Part shown: positions 42,772 to 52,818 of the stretch, one piece after another
How the letters are laid out: the number at the start of each line of letters is the position of its first letter
How positions within the stretch are numbered: the stretch's first letter is position 1
Assembly: GCA_045565995.1 (NCBI GenBank)
Contig: JBJLEF010000001.1
Coordinates: forward strand, 2,108,001 to 2,172,000
Direction: 5' to 3'
Source of the DNA: UBA721 sp002705165
GTDB lineage: Bacteria > Planctomycetota > Planctomycetia > Pirellulales > Pirellulaceae
Length of the DNA: 64,000 nucleotides
The notes under the pieces: generated by a model
The model's database searches: none
What the model was told of the DNA's origin: nothing
The model's input: the letters and a program-made list of their open reading frames with translations, nothing else
Program-made: the position numbers and the translations under genes

Positions 42772-43575
42772 CTAGGAGTTCATAGCTGAAGTAAGCTCGT
42801 CAACCAGCGTGCCGATCTCGGCGAGGACGGTGTCTTCGCCCTTTTCTCCGACTTCTGCGATCTTGCGGACAATCGCAGAGCCAACGATGAGGCCGTCGGC
42901 GACAGGGGAGAGCATTTTCACATGTTCGGGTTTACTGATGCCGAATCCGATGCAAATTGGAAGTTCGGTCCTTTCTTTCAACCAGCCAACCTGTTCAACA
43001 ACTTCCGGCGGCAGTTCCGTTCGTTCGCCGGTGATACCGGTTACGGAAACAAAGTAAAGAAAACCTGTTGAGGTTTCACAAATCTGTAATGCCCGGTCAC
43101 GAGAAGTGGTCGGTGTTACCAGTTGGATCAGGCTGAAGTCTTCACGTTGACAGATCTCTGAAAAGGCCGCAGATTCTTCCACGAGCAAGTCGGGAACAAT
43201 CGCTCCGGCAATTCCATCGGCCTTAGCGCGTGCAACATAGTTTTCTAGTCCTTGCCGGTGAATAATACTGTAACTCACCATTGAGACGATCGGGGCAGAT
43301 AGTTGCGCTGTCCAGGTATTCGCTGCCTCCAGAATATTGGTAAGCTTTTGTTTTTGATCCAGCACACGGGTGTAGCTGGCCTGAATCACTGGTCCGTCGG
43401 CAATTGGATCACTGTACGGGATTCCCAATTCACAGAGACTGGCACCATGAGCTACCAGTTGTTTTAGTACTTTACCGGTGAATTCCAGATTCGGGTCTCC
43501 GGCAGTGACAAACGGCATAAATGCTTTTTTCCCCTGGCTACGGAGCGTTTCAAAGGTAGTGTCGATTGCTGACAT
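42772..43575 (-). CDS. trpA: Tryptophan synthase alpha chain
   Basis: TrpA releases indole from indole-3-glycerol phosphate. The 267-residue protein contains CELGIPYSDPIADGPVIQ with the catalytic Glu and Asp, LIQLVTPTTSRDR, and ICIGFGISKPEHV for phosphate binding. It follows trpB by 68 bp on the same strand. The trpB-trpA order is the usual one. Confidence 0.96.
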   Translation of the reverse strand: MSAIDTTFETLRSQGKKAFMPFVTAGDPNLEFTGKVLKQLVAHGASLCELGIPYSDPIADGPVIQASYTRVLDQKQKLTNILEAANTWTAQLSAPIVSMVSYSIIHRQGLENYVARAKADGIAGAIVPDLLVEESAAFSEICQREDFSLIQLVTPTTSRDRALQICETSTGFLYFVSVTGITGERTELPPEVVEQVGWLKERTELPICIGFGISKPEHVKMLSPVADGLIVGSAIVRKIAEVGEKGEDTVLAEIGTLVDELTSAMNS

Positions 43576-43643
43576 TTCAGGTTTACTGACTGGTATCTAG
43601 AGGCTGTTAGGGAATTCAGGATTGGAACGAGAAGGGGCCCGGT

Positions 43644-44849
43644 TTAATAACCTTCCTGTTTAAGTCTTGCAATTTCGTTGCTGTCCTTATCTCCGCGTCC
43701 GGATAGACAAACAACGATTCGTTTGCCTGGGCCGAGTTCGCGGGCACTTTCCATGGCTTTAGCGATTGCATGAGAGGTTTCCAGGGCAGGTAAGATCCCT
43801 TCGGTTCTAGTTAAAGTGTCGAACGCAGCCATTGCCTCGCCGTCCTGACAATGTGTGTACTGTACTCGACCAGTGTCTTTCCAGTAGCTATGTTCTGGCC
43901 CAACTCCGGGATAGTCGAGACCGGCTGAGATGGAATGTACGTCACAGGTTTGTCCGTCTTCATCCTGCATCACGTAGCTATAGCTTCCGTGCAGAATGCC
44001 ATGCTCGCCAAAGGTTAAGGGGGAAGCATGGTCACCGGGATGTGCGCTTCGGCCTCCGGCCTCGACTCCCAAAAGTTCAACATTTGTATCATCGACAAAT
44101 GGATAAAACATTCCGGCAGCATTACTACCACCGCCAACGCATGCCACAACTCGATCCGGCAGGCTACCGAAACTATCGAGGCTCTGTTGACGCGTTTCCC
44201 GCCCTATCACACTTTGGAAGTCACGGACGATGAGTGGGAATGGGTGAGGCCCGACAACTGAGCCGATGATGTAATGTGTTGTCTTGACACTACTCATCCA
44301 GTCACGCATGGCTTCGTTAATGGCGTCTCGTAGTGTGCGTGACCCTGATTCTACAGGTCTCACTTCCGCTCCCAGTAATTTCATGCTGAAGACATTCGGA
44401 GACTGGCGCCGTACATCTTCGGCACCCATGTAAACAATGCATTCGAGTCCAAATCGTGCACAGGCAGTGGCTGTTGCTACGCCATGCTGACCCGCACCGG
44501 TTTCTGCAATCACACGTTTTTTGCCCATCCGTAAAGTGAGCAATGCCTGCCCGAGCGTGTTATTGATTTTATGCGCCCCGGTATGATTGGTGTCTTCACG
44601 TTTTAGCCAGATTTCGGCTCCGCCACATTTCTCGGTAAGTCGTTCGGCAAAATAGAGCGGTGAAGGACGGCCAACAAAGGTATTAAAGAGACCATTTAAT
44701 TGGCTCTGGAATTCCGGGTCGTTCATCGCTTGGTTATATTCTTCAGCCAATTCATCCAACGCATGAGTTAGCGTCTCAGGTACGTAGCGTCCACCAAATT
44801 CACCGAATCGACCTGACGAATTCGGTACGGCTGAAATAGGGTCTGACAT
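43644..44849 (-). CDS. trpB: Tryptophan synthase beta chain
   Basis: TrpB joins indole and serine to tryptophan. The 401-residue protein has FGEFGGRYVPETL at the start, the PLP-lysine motif NHTGAHKINN, ETGAGQHGVATA, and the phosphate-binding CVGGGSNAAGM. It forms the alpha2-beta2 complex with the product of the following trpA gene. The length is normal. Confidence 0.97.
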   Translation of the reverse strand: MSDPISAVPNSSGRFGEFGGRYVPETLTHALDELAEEYNQAMNDPEFQSQLNGLFNTFVGRPSPLYFAERLTEKCGGAEIWLKREDTNHTGAHKINNTLGQALLTLRMGKKRVIAETGAGQHGVATATACARFGLECIVYMGAEDVRRQSPNVFSMKLLGAEVRPVESGSRTLRDAINEAMRDWMSSVKTTHYIIGSVVGPHPFPLIVRDFQSVIGRETRQQSLDSFGSLPDRVVACVGGGSNAAGMFYPFVDDTNVELLGVEAGGRSAHPGDHASPLTFGEHGILHGSYSYVMQDEDGQTCDVHSISAGLDYPGVGPEHSYWKDTGRVQYTHCQDGEAMAAFDTLTRTEGILPALETSHAIAKAMESARELGPGKRIVVCLSGRGDKDSNEIARLKQEGY

Positions 44850-45033
44850 GTTGTTTAAGCGTCTCTAAGCTGCTTTGAAAGGATTGAGTTCCGAGTTGCA
44901 AAAAGTACTGTTTTTTGGCTGATAAGAGCTAGCCCATCGGAGTACAATTCGCGGACTTTCTTTAGTTTATCGACTATCGTTCTTTACTGTTAGTCCCCGC
45001 AGTTGGATTAAGGGTGGTGAACCGTGTCCTGCA

Positions 45034-45870
45034 TCACGAGCGTTTTTGGCATGATTTGCAGAAAAAAGTACTTCGTTGCGCCTGAACGATCCGAGTAATA
45101 GAGGTGTCCATACAGATTGAGCAGGGTTGACCTTCTTTGTCATACACGCGATGCATATTCTGGTAGCCGCCAGGGTCATTCAGTGCATTTCGGTAGGTCC
45201 CATCGGACAGTGTTGATCCCTCGTGAGCGATTGCAGTCTGCAGTATGTCGATCGTTGTTTCGGCGATCAGATTCCATTGTTTGAGGGTGATGCGATCGCA
45301 GCGTTTCGCCGGATGAATTGCGGCCACGTAAAGAATTTCAGAGGCATAGAGATTACCGATTCCCGCCACCTTCTTCTGGTCGAGTAATGCTACTTTGACC
45401 GGGCGTCTGGATTTGCCAAAAATCTTTTTCAGCAGAGGGCCGGTCACGTCCAAGGCATCCGGCCCTAGATTCTCCAGACTAAACCGATCCTGATACTGTT
45501 GATCGTTCAGTAAGTAAATCATCCCCAGTCCCCGACGGTCCCAGTAAAGCACTTCTTTTTCCCCATGGGAAAACTCCAGTCGAAAACGTACGTGTTCCCG
45601 ACTTGGAGGGTCCGCGACTAAAACTAACCCCGTCATACGAGGTTCAAAGAGTAATCGATCGTCATTTTGCATTTGAATGACAACTCGTTTCCCAATACGT
45701 CCGACATGTTTGACCTTTTTACCAACGAGTCGCCGTCGAATGGTGGACATGTTAGGAGTAATAGCAATAGGTTTGCGGCGACAACGGACTTTTTCAGCCG
45801 CAGTAATTGTTGCATCTTGGATGGCCAGGATGCCGCGTCGCATTGTTTCGACTTCGGGTAATTCAGGCAT
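45034..45870 (-). CDS. mutM: Formamidopyrimidine-DNA glycosylase
   Basis: MutM removes oxidised purines such as 8-oxoguanine and cuts the strand. The mature protein begins MPELPEVETMRRG with catalytic Pro2 and Glu3. The helix-two-turn-helix region contains KVAGIGNLYASEILY, and the C-terminal zinc finger has CSIC and CKSC spaced as in the family. The ATG at 45870 is required, as Pro2 must follow the start. The length of 278 residues is normal. It gives the window a second DNA-repair gene besides the photolyase. Confidence 0.96.
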   Translation of the reverse strand: MPELPEVETMRRGILAIQDATITAAEKVRCRRKPIAITPNMSTIRRRLVGKKVKHVGRIGKRVVIQMQNDDRLLFEPRMTGLVLVADPPSREHVRFRLEFSHGEKEVLYWDRRGLGMIYLLNDQQYQDRFSLENLGPDALDVTGPLLKKIFGKSRRPVKVALLDQKKVAGIGNLYASEILYVAAIHPAKRCDRITLKQWNLIAETTIDILQTAIAHEGSTLSDGTYRNALNDPGGYQNMHRVYDKEGQPCSICMDTSITRIVQAQRSTFFCKSCQKRS

Positions 45871-45982
45871 CCTAAATACTTTCAATAATGGCTAGGGGCA
45901 TCTTCGTTGAAGCTGCGGCGGGCAAGTAACGGAACGGTGAACGATATCGTTCTGATTTCCCATAATCATGACCTCTTCTTCA

Positions 45983-46012
45983 TTGCGAAGGTACCCCTTG
46001 GTATGGGATAAT
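45983..46012 (+). promoter_or_regulatory. Candidate promoter of the DUF3500 gene
   Basis: TTGCGA (45983-45988) and GATAAT (46007-46012) are separated by 18 bp, about 48 bp before the ATG. Confidence 0.45.
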
Positions 46013-46060
46013 ATCGGATAACTGAATACTGCTTCGCCCTCATCAAACAAGGTTTGTGTT

Positions 46061-47068
46061 ATGAGTTCTATTAATTTCAATCGCCGTAAGTTTATGCAAT
46101 CCACCGGGGCCGCATCGATTGTGGCCGGAGCCGCATTGCAAGCTCCTCTTTCAGGTAAGGAAAAGTCACAGGGTAATCCTGAAAACATTGTGAAACGACT
46201 GTACGATACTTTGACTGAAACTCAGAAGAAGGTTGTTGCCTTCGATTGGAATCATATGGATCCCAGCCGAGGATTGCTACGTACACGCATCGCTAATAAC
46301 TGGCACATTACCAAGCCAACATTGAACTCCAAGTTCTACACCGCTGAACAGCAAGACATGATTCGCATGATTTACGAAGGTTTGCTGGCACCCGCTTGGC
46401 ACGCCAAATTTGACAAACAGCAGGAAGATGACACTGGTGGATTTGGTGAGACCAACAATATCGCAATCTTTGGTGAACCGGGTAGTGAACAATTTGAGTT
46501 CGTTATGACTTCGCGACACTTGACGCTTCGTGCTGACGGTAACACAACAGATCATGTCGCATTCGGTGGTCCTTTGTTCTACGGCCATGACCCTCACGGA
46601 ACGTTTGACGAAGAACCTGATCACGACGGCAATGTCTTTTGGGAACAGGCTGTCGCAGCTAATAATGTTTACAAGTTGTTAGATAATGAACAACGTAAGG
46701 TAGCGGAAGTTCCTAAAACTGTTCGTGAGCAAGCTGTTGCTTTTAAGGGAGCTAAGGGCGGTATTCAGGGCATCGCAGTGAAAGATTTGAATGGTTCTCA
46801 GAAACAAGGCGTTCAGAAAACACTGCAAAGCCTGGTTTCGATGTTCCGTAAGTCAGATCAGCAGGAAGCCTTAGACTGCGTCAAAAAACAAGGTGGTTTG
46901 GATGCCTGTCATCTGGCCTTCTACACCGACAACGATATTGGTGGTGACAAAGTCTGGGATAACTGGCGTTTGGAAGGTCCATCATTTGTATGGCACTTCC
47001 GTGGTGCTCCTCACGTTCATGTTTGGGTCAATATTGCCGATTCTGCGGAGGTTGAATTGAACGCCTAA
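46061..47068 (+). CDS. Tat-exported DUF3500 protein
   Basis: The 335-residue protein has a twin-arginine signal (NRRKFMQSTGAASIVAGAAL) and then a DUF3500 domain, recognised by VKRLYDTLTETQKKVVAFDW, the HLTLRADGN strand, VAFGGPLFYGHDPHG and a C-terminal WHFRGAPHVHVWVNIAD. Conserved histidines in GHDPHG and HVHVW suggest a metal centre. The activity is not known to me. It is a single gene with a strong terminator after it. Confidence 0.9.
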   Translation: MSSINFNRRKFMQSTGAASIVAGAALQAPLSGKEKSQGNPENIVKRLYDTLTETQKKVVAFDWNHMDPSRGLLRTRIANNWHITKPTLNSKFYTAEQQDMIRMIYEGLLAPAWHAKFDKQQEDDTGGFGETNNIAIFGEPGSEQFEFVMTSRHLTLRADGNTTDHVAFGGPLFYGHDPHGTFDEEPDHDGNVFWEQAVAANNVYKLLDNEQRKVAEVPKTVREQAVAFKGAKGGIQGIAVKDLNGSQKQGVQKTLQSLVSMFRKSDQQEALDCVKKQGGLDACHLAFYTDNDIGGDKVWDNWRLEGPSFVWHFRGAPHVHVWVNIADSAEVELNA

Positions 47069-47116
47069 AGCCCTTTAGTCAACTTCAACCCGAAGTCGTC
47101 TTATTTCGTGTTGAAT

Positions 47117-47158
47117 AAAAAAGCCGCTGCTGACAGGAACTGTCAGCAGCGGCTTTTT
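47117..47158. terminator. Bidirectional intrinsic terminator
   Basis: GCCGCTGCTGACAG and CTGTCAGCAGCGGC form a perfect 14-bp stem with a GAA loop, flanked by A-run and T-run. It lies between the convergent DUF3500 and cyclophilin genes and should stop transcription from both sides. Confidence 0.92.
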
Positions 47159-47240
47159 GTGTTGACTCCAAGCCTAAACCCCCATGGGAGTAACGAACAA
47201 TATCCCGGCGTTCAGGAGGTGTGTGAAGTTTGGTGGAAGC

Positions 47241-47882
47241 TTACGGTTTCTCGTTCTTTTCAACCACATAAGCCTTTTTGATGTAGTCCATGTTGGGGAA
47301 TTCTTTGGTCAGGTATTCATTACCCTGATCTTGAATCAGTCCCTGATTGGGTGTCTGGCCGTATTCCGCATTGATCGCTTCAATGTGTTTCAGGCCTTTA
47401 TTTACCCGTCCAAAGGCTGCAAATCCAAGTCCATCAAGATTCTCATTGTCTTTCAGGTTGATGAAAAGTTGGCTGGTACGAGTGTTTTCCCCAGACGTCG
47501 CAAAGCAGATTGTTCCTTTGCGGTTGCTAAATAGGACCGGATCATCTTTGATGGGAGCGTCTTTCCATTTCTTTTGAACTTCTGGATCCCCATTGATCCC
47601 AAATTGCACAACAAAATCGGGAACAACTCGGAAGAAACGGCACTCATTGTAGAAGCCCGACTTCACTAGTTTGTAGAACTGGTCGACACCGAGAGGAGCC
47701 AGTTTGCGAGCAACTTCGATTTCAACCTGACCATCATTCGATAGTTCGAAAATGACTTTGAAGCGGGCGGGGGCCTGTTCTGCTTCCTCAGCGAGTTTGA
47801 CGTCTTCGTCCTGAGCAACCAAGGTGTTGGAAGCGAATAATACAGCTACAAACAATGACAGGAATGAGAAGGGGGCTTTCAT
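47241..47882 (-). CDS. Secreted cyclophilin-type peptidyl-prolyl isomerase
   Basis: This 213-residue protein has a signal peptide (residues 1-23) and a cyclophilin domain: VVPDFVVQFGINGDP, GTICFATSGENTRTSQLFINLKDN, LDGLGFAAFGRV. Cyclophilins speed proline isomerisation, here in the periplasm or outside the cell. A segment between signal and domain is acidic (AQDEDVKLAEEAEQAPARF). It ends the glnB-glnD strand, 23 bp after glnD, so it may be transcribed with them. Confidence 0.92.
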   Translation of the reverse strand: MKAPFSFLSLFVAVLFASNTLVAQDEDVKLAEEAEQAPARFKVIFELSNDGQVEIEVARKLAPLGVDQFYKLVKSGFYNECRFFRVVPDFVVQFGINGDPEVQKKWKDAPIKDDPVLFSNRKGTICFATSGENTRTSQLFINLKDNENLDGLGFAAFGRVNKGLKHIEAINAEYGQTPNQGLIQDQGNEYLTKEFPNMDYIKKAYVVEKNEKP

Positions 47883-47905
47883 ATGGGATGTACCTCGGGT
47901 CGGAA

Positions 47906-50545
47906 TTAAGCTGGCTTTTCAATTTGTTTCAACAGTTTCTCGCGGATCGCGTCGAACTGTTCTTTTGACTCTATCTTATTACCATTTCGATCGGTTACAT
48001 AGAAGACGTCGACAACCTGATCGATATAAGTTCCGATTTTTGCGACGTGAACATCCAGTTCCAGATCGAAGAGGGCTTTTGTAATTTTATAGAGCAGGCC
48101 CAATCTGTCATACGCGAACAGGGTAATGATAGTGTACTGCTGGGCTGATTTATTATCGATGCCGACACGTGATGGCAATGGATTGATCTCGCCGGCGGTG
48201 GTCTCTGATGAGGCTGACCAGACCTGACGAAAGGCTGGATTGATATCCTCTTTGCGTTGAATCGTTTGTCTAACCTTTTGTTGAATCAAACTTAGCCGGT
48301 CATTCGTTGGAACCTGTGCATAATCCAAGTCGGAAACAAAGAAACGGTCGAGGACCAACTCGTCCGCCAGGCTAAAGATTTCTGCTCCCAGAATGGAGTT
48401 GCGTTGGCTTGAAAGTACACCGGTGATGCGATGGAAGCACCCGTCGAGTGTTTTTTGGTGAGCTCCGATCGTGTACTCCGTAGCATTACGTTCGGGAACA
48501 TAGCGAGCCCAGGTGACCACCTCGTTCGGCGATAATTTGGCGAGGGATGTGAGATAGTCGCAAGATCGCGTGAGGTGTTCATCGTTCAGCAATGAGGGAG
48601 GTAGCTTGGCAAGATGTGATTCCCACTTTCCCGCATCTCCCGGTAGTAACTTCAGAAGTTTTGTTTGCTGAGTTACCAGCCAGTCTTTGGCAAACTTTGC
48701 TTGGGATTCTCCGGACAGGTGAATGCGGGCTTTCAGATACAGTTCCGTGATGAGATCCTGTTTCCATTTGTTAAGCACTCCCGGACCGACGGCGGCAAGA
48801 TCGGCGCAGGTCAGGACGAACAACATTTGTAACTGCTCGAGCGAGCGTGCCTCGGAAGCAAAACGTATCACTACATTTTCATCATGTAGGTCCTGTCGAA
48901 ACGCCGTGTGAGCCATTAGCAGATGTTTGTGAACGAGATGTCTTAGGATATCAGTATTATGGTCCGTCAGTTCAAAGCGTTTGGCAACCTGCTCGGCAAT
49001 TTCACGACCGACTTCACTGTGGTCTTCAGGAAACCCTTTCCCGAGATCGTGAATTAATAAAGCCAGATGGAGGATGGTTTTGTTACCAAGTTCTCGATAC
49101 ACACTACCTAAGACGGAATTATCACCGAAGAAGTCCGTCGCTTTTTTGACGGCACGCATGGAGTGTTCATCGACGGTATATTTGTGATAGTCATTGAACT
49201 GAAGCAAATTCCGCGCATGTTTGACAGCCGGCACTATTTTTTCAAGTACTCGCATTTGATGTAGTTTTCTCAGTTGTTCGCCGAGTCGTATCGGACGTGC
49301 GAGCAGTGACAGGAACTGCTGAATTACCGGGTCAGTCAATTCGACGGTCTCTTGCTCCATCATGGTTTCACGGATGGCTGTCCACGTGCGGTGGTCGATG
49401 CGTCGGTTATATTCGCTGGCAAGTTCCATCAGTCTGATAACGTCACTAAGGCTGGAACGAATACGTTCGATCTGATTTGGCAAAGCTCCAATGCTATACG
49501 GTCCCATACGGAATTTACTATCCAGTTTTCTCACAAAACCAGGGAGTGATAACTTGGAACTCCAACGCTCCGGTCGGCTCGATTGGAAAAAATGAGTTAC
49601 CGTATAGCGAACCTGGCTGATATGTTCGAAGTAATGTTGCATGAACTGTTCGACGGCCAGCGTTTCGGTGTTATTTTCATACCCTGACTTCTCAGCGATA
49701 CGCACCTGTTCAAAGCGATTCAGTACATCCTGTGATTTGCCGGCTTGGAAATGTAATTCGTTTCGCAACTGGAGCAAAAAATCTCGGGCGTTTCGTAACG
49801 TGCGATAATCTTCCCGAGTCAGAACTCCTAGTCTTTGAAGTGTTACCGGCTCCGCTTCGCCGTGAACAATAAAACCGATCCACCTCACAAATTGGAGGTC
49901 GCGAAGGGTTCCGCGTGAGCGTTTAATATTTGGCTTGAGTAGGTGTACGGTATCACCATATTGCAAGCGTTCTTCGTGTCGAGCCGTGTAGACCATCTTG
50001 ATAAGCTGCTTCCAGCGGTTTCGAGACCGTCGGCGGAAGCGAGTGAAGAATTCGGAGTAGAGCTCTTTACTGCCCGTTAGAAAGCGGGATTCCACCAGCG
50101 ATGTGAAGATCTTTGCGTCTTTGAGTCCCAGACTTGAAGCTTCTTTTATATTGCGAGTGGCAAAGCCGAGCTGCAGGCCGACATCGTATATGTTTTGACT
50201 TAGAGCTCGAGCTAATTCGGGCACCAGAAAGGCGTCGGATTTTTGACAAAGCAACATGAGGTCGATGTCAGAGTAGGGAGCTACGTCACGCCGGCCATAG
50301 CCGCCATGTGGCACAATCGCCGTGATTTGCTCCAGTCGAGCTCGTTGTTCTTCATTTTGTACAACCTGGGCAATCGCAAGTTCGTACATGCTGAGTACGA
50401 TCTGGTCGAAGAGATCGGAAATTCCAGTACAAACCTGAATCCCCGGCGACCCACCTTCATGTTGCTGTTTTATTCGCTCGCGACCTTCATGCAGCTGTTG
50501 CCGCGCCCTTACAATGGAATCACTAAAACTTGGGTTGTCAGACAT
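47906..50545 (-). CDS. glnD: PII uridylyltransferase/uridylyl-removing enzyme
   Basis: GlnD senses glutamine and uridylylates or deuridylylates PII. The 879-residue length is normal. Nucleotidyltransferase motifs PHGGYGRRDVAPYSDIDLMLL are near residue 77, an HD domain with ALLIHDLGKGFPEDHSEVG around residue 500, and two C-terminal ACT domains, the last starting TIITLFAYDRLGLLYKITKAL. It lies 44 bp downstream of a PII gene with the uridylylatable tyrosine, a natural substrate. The PII at the window start lacks that tyrosine. Confidence 0.96.
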   Translation of the reverse strand: MSDNPSFSDSIVRARQQLHEGRERIKQQHEGGSPGIQVCTGISDLFDQIVLSMYELAIAQVVQNEEQRARLEQITAIVPHGGYGRRDVAPYSDIDLMLLCQKSDAFLVPELARALSQNIYDVGLQLGFATRNIKEASSLGLKDAKIFTSLVESRFLTGSKELYSEFFTRFRRRSRNRWKQLIKMVYTARHEERLQYGDTVHLLKPNIKRSRGTLRDLQFVRWIGFIVHGEAEPVTLQRLGVLTREDYRTLRNARDFLLQLRNELHFQAGKSQDVLNRFEQVRIAEKSGYENNTETLAVEQFMQHYFEHISQVRYTVTHFFQSSRPERWSSKLSLPGFVRKLDSKFRMGPYSIGALPNQIERIRSSLSDVIRLMELASEYNRRIDHRTWTAIRETMMEQETVELTDPVIQQFLSLLARPIRLGEQLRKLHQMRVLEKIVPAVKHARNLLQFNDYHKYTVDEHSMRAVKKATDFFGDNSVLGSVYRELGNKTILHLALLIHDLGKGFPEDHSEVGREIAEQVAKRFELTDHNTDILRHLVHKHLLMAHTAFRQDLHDENVVIRFASEARSLEQLQMLFVLTCADLAAVGPGVLNKWKQDLITELYLKARIHLSGESQAKFAKDWLVTQQTKLLKLLPGDAGKWESHLAKLPPSLLNDEHLTRSCDYLTSLAKLSPNEVVTWARYVPERNATEYTIGAHQKTLDGCFHRITGVLSSQRNSILGAEIFSLADELVLDRFFVSDLDYAQVPTNDRLSLIQQKVRQTIQRKEDINPAFRQVWSASSETTAGEINPLPSRVGIDNKSAQQYTIITLFAYDRLGLLYKITKALFDLELDVHVAKIGTYIDQVVDVFYVTDRNGNKIESKEQFDAIREKLLKQIEKPA

Positions 50546-50589
50546 GAAGCGTATTTACATTGGAAGCGAAAGCGGGAGAGAAGTCGTAA

Positions 50590-50928
50590 TTAAATCGCTT
50601 CTTCTCCGATTTCACCTGTTCGAATTCGAATAGCGTTGTGTAGCTCGGTGATAAAGATCTTACCATCTCCGATATCGCCGGTTTGGGCGTTTTGGAGGAT
50701 GGTATCAATAACCTTTTGAAGCATTTCGTCGGTACAGACAATCTCTAATTTAACTTTGGGGACAAAGTCGATGGCATATTCTGTTCCTCGGTACATCTCC
50801 GTGTGACCTTTTTGCCGACCAAAACCACGCACTTCCGAGACGGTCATTCCGTGGATTTCCTGCTCGGCAAGTGAATTCTTTACATCTTCAAGTTTAAAGT
50901 GTCGAATGATGGCTTCTACTTTTTTCAT
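50590..50928 (-). CDS. glnB: Nitrogen regulatory protein PII
   Basis: A complete 112-residue PII starting MKKVEAIIRHFKLEDV. The T-loop motif YRGTEYAIDF carries the uridylylated Tyr51, and GDIGDGKIF is the ATP-binding B-loop. The ATG at 50928 gives the family start; the longer frame is an upstream extension. glnD follows 44 bp later and its product would modify this PII. Targets usually include glutamine synthetase adenylylation and NtrB; neither is encoded here. Confidence 0.97.
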   Translation of the reverse strand: MKKVEAIIRHFKLEDVKNSLAEQEIHGMTVSEVRGFGRQKGHTEMYRGTEYAIDFVPKVKLEIVCTDEMLQKVIDTILQNAQTGDIGDGKIFITELHNAIRIRTGEIGEEAI

Positions 50929-51140
50929 GATCGAACCTGTGGTCAAATAACAGATATAGAACGAGTAGTTATGGCACTTGACCCGTTCTGAACAAAATAA
51001 GATTGAAGAGGAGGCAGACCGATTTGGGGCCGTCAATTACCTACTTCTATTTTATCGGAACCGGATTTGATGAGAAACCCAGATTTAATCGGTATTCGTA
51101 GAAGCACCTAAGATTAATTCCTTATCACGGAAATAAAGAC

Positions 51141-52664
51141 ATGGTAGATCAGCTTTCTTCACGCCTCGCCCCACTTTTGATCTTCACCGTTTCAGTGGTT
51201 CTTGCCGGGTGCACTAACGAACCGGCAAACGTCAACTGGCCCAAAGTCGAAGTGGAAAGCAGCCGTGACAAAGTGCTGCTAAAGGCTAACTACCTGGTCA
51301 AGATTAAAGGGTATACCGTCGGCTATGTGTTATTAGATGCCAAGCAGGACGAGAAGGCCGATGAAGTTTATGGTATTTGGTTTATGACGATGCAGCTCAA
51401 CCGAGGGGCAGAGACGAATGCCTCCCTGATGGACGTTCATTTTGTGGAATCAATGGATGGCGTTTTAAAGAGTATGACGGTTGATTCGAATCAAGGTGGG
51501 GCCGCAGCAACGTTCGCTGTCGTAGCTGGGGATTCACTTGAAGTACGAGTTGAAAAGTCTGACGAAGTTGTGGAGAAGCAGCTTCCGTGGCAACCCGGGA
51601 CACTTGGGCCATTAGGAATCGACCTGTCTCTGGCCAGAGACATGATGAAGCCCGGGGAAACGAGATCCCTTTCTAATGTTGAACCCACGAACCTTGCTAT
51701 TTACAAGCAAACTTTGAGAGCTCAGGACTATGAAGTGCTTGAGGATTTTCCCGAACAGTCATTGCTGAAGATTGACGTCTTGTCGGATGGGGAAGGGGTT
51801 TCTCTCGAAGGGAAGCTTTGGGTCAATAGCGAGGGTGTCACCATGAAGGCGACCTATCCTCAAATGGGTATGGAGTTTTTGTATGTCAAGGATCGAATGG
51901 AAGCAACAGGAACTTTTCTTGAATCTTCGACGACGATTGAGACAGTTGATTTCAACGAAGTGACTTCAGTCGAGATTGAAGGTATCTATGATCAGGAAGC
52001 TTCACGACAAGAATTGACACTGTCTTCTGCGCTGACGGATCTCAGTGATATATTTCCCAATACGCTCTCACAAATCGTAAAGAAGAAAAGTGAAAATGAA
52101 GTGGTGTTGGAGTTGTCGGATGATATTTCAAACCCCGACATTCTCGCGGAAACTCCGTCTAAAGAGTATCTGGCTAGTTCGATACTTATTGAAGTGGAAC
52201 ATGCTGAAATTCGGGCCAAGGTGGAAGAACTCACCAACGGATTGGAAAATGAGGTGGAGAAGTTAAAGGTTATTCAGAAATTTGTCTATGAACATATGGA
52301 GGAGAAAAATTACTCCAAAGCAATGGCATCGGCAGCCGATGCATTTGAAAGTGGTGAAGGTGATTGTACCGAACACGCTTGTTTATTAGCGGCAATGACG
52401 CGAGCTGCGGGATTGCCAACCCGGATGGTCAATGGCTTGGTTGCTGTACCAGACGGAGCACTGACCAATTGTTGGTTCCATATGTGGAATGAGGTCTATT
52501 TGGATGATCGTTGGGTGAGTGTGGATGCGACCCGCGCATCAGACAGGGTGAAATGGTCTCGTTATATAAAAATTGCCGACTCTTCACTGTCGGATGAAAA
52601 CGATCAGGGATTTCTACTTGCTGGAATGGTTTTGCTCGGGGATTTAAGTGTTTCCTGTAGGTAG
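51141..52664 (+). CDS. Transglutaminase-like lipoprotein
   Basis: A 507-residue lipoprotein: signal peptide with lipobox VLAGC at about residue 23, a long beta-rich region, and a C-terminal transglutaminase-like core. The catalytic triad is visible as Cys in GEGDCTEHACLL, His in CWFHMWNEVY and Asp in WVSVDATR. Such domains act as peptidases or crosslinking enzymes outside the cytoplasm. The partner substrate is unknown. The gene stands alone, divergent from glnB. Confidence 0.88.
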   Translation: MVDQLSSRLAPLLIFTVSVVLAGCTNEPANVNWPKVEVESSRDKVLLKANYLVKIKGYTVGYVLLDAKQDEKADEVYGIWFMTMQLNRGAETNASLMDVHFVESMDGVLKSMTVDSNQGGAAATFAVVAGDSLEVRVEKSDEVVEKQLPWQPGTLGPLGIDLSLARDMMKPGETRSLSNVEPTNLAIYKQTLRAQDYEVLEDFPEQSLLKIDVLSDGEGVSLEGKLWVNSEGVTMKATYPQMGMEFLYVKDRMEATGTFLESSTTIETVDFNEVTSVEIEGIYDQEASRQELTLSSALTDLSDIFPNTLSQIVKKKSENEVVLELSDDISNPDILAETPSKEYLASSILIEVEHAEIRAKVEELTNGLENEVEKLKVIQKFVYEHMEEKNYSKAMASAADAFESGEGDCTEHACLLAAMTRAAGLPTRMVNGLVAVPDGALTNCWFHMWNEVYLDDRWVSVDATRASDRVKWSRYIKIADSSLSDENDQGFLLAGMVLLGDLSVSCR

Positions 52665-52818
52665 TCGCCGATCCGAAGATGATTTTTCTTTGAATCTTAC
52701 CGGCAATTTCATGCACGGTTCATAACGTAACCTACGTTTATGTAGTTACCAGAACAGTCCTCTGTTTTGGTGAAACGAACTCAATTTCACCGGCATGAAT
52801 TAGCAAAGTAAGAATTTG

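Noticed and set aside
45892..46188. 98-residue minus-strand frame upstream of the DUF3500 gene
   Set aside because: It overlaps the Tat signal of the DUF3500 gene and its promoter; no motif.
52727..52749. Imperfect inverted repeat GTAACCTAC/GTAGTTAC
   Set aside because: A bulge is needed for pairing and it is not next to a T-run; too weak to call.
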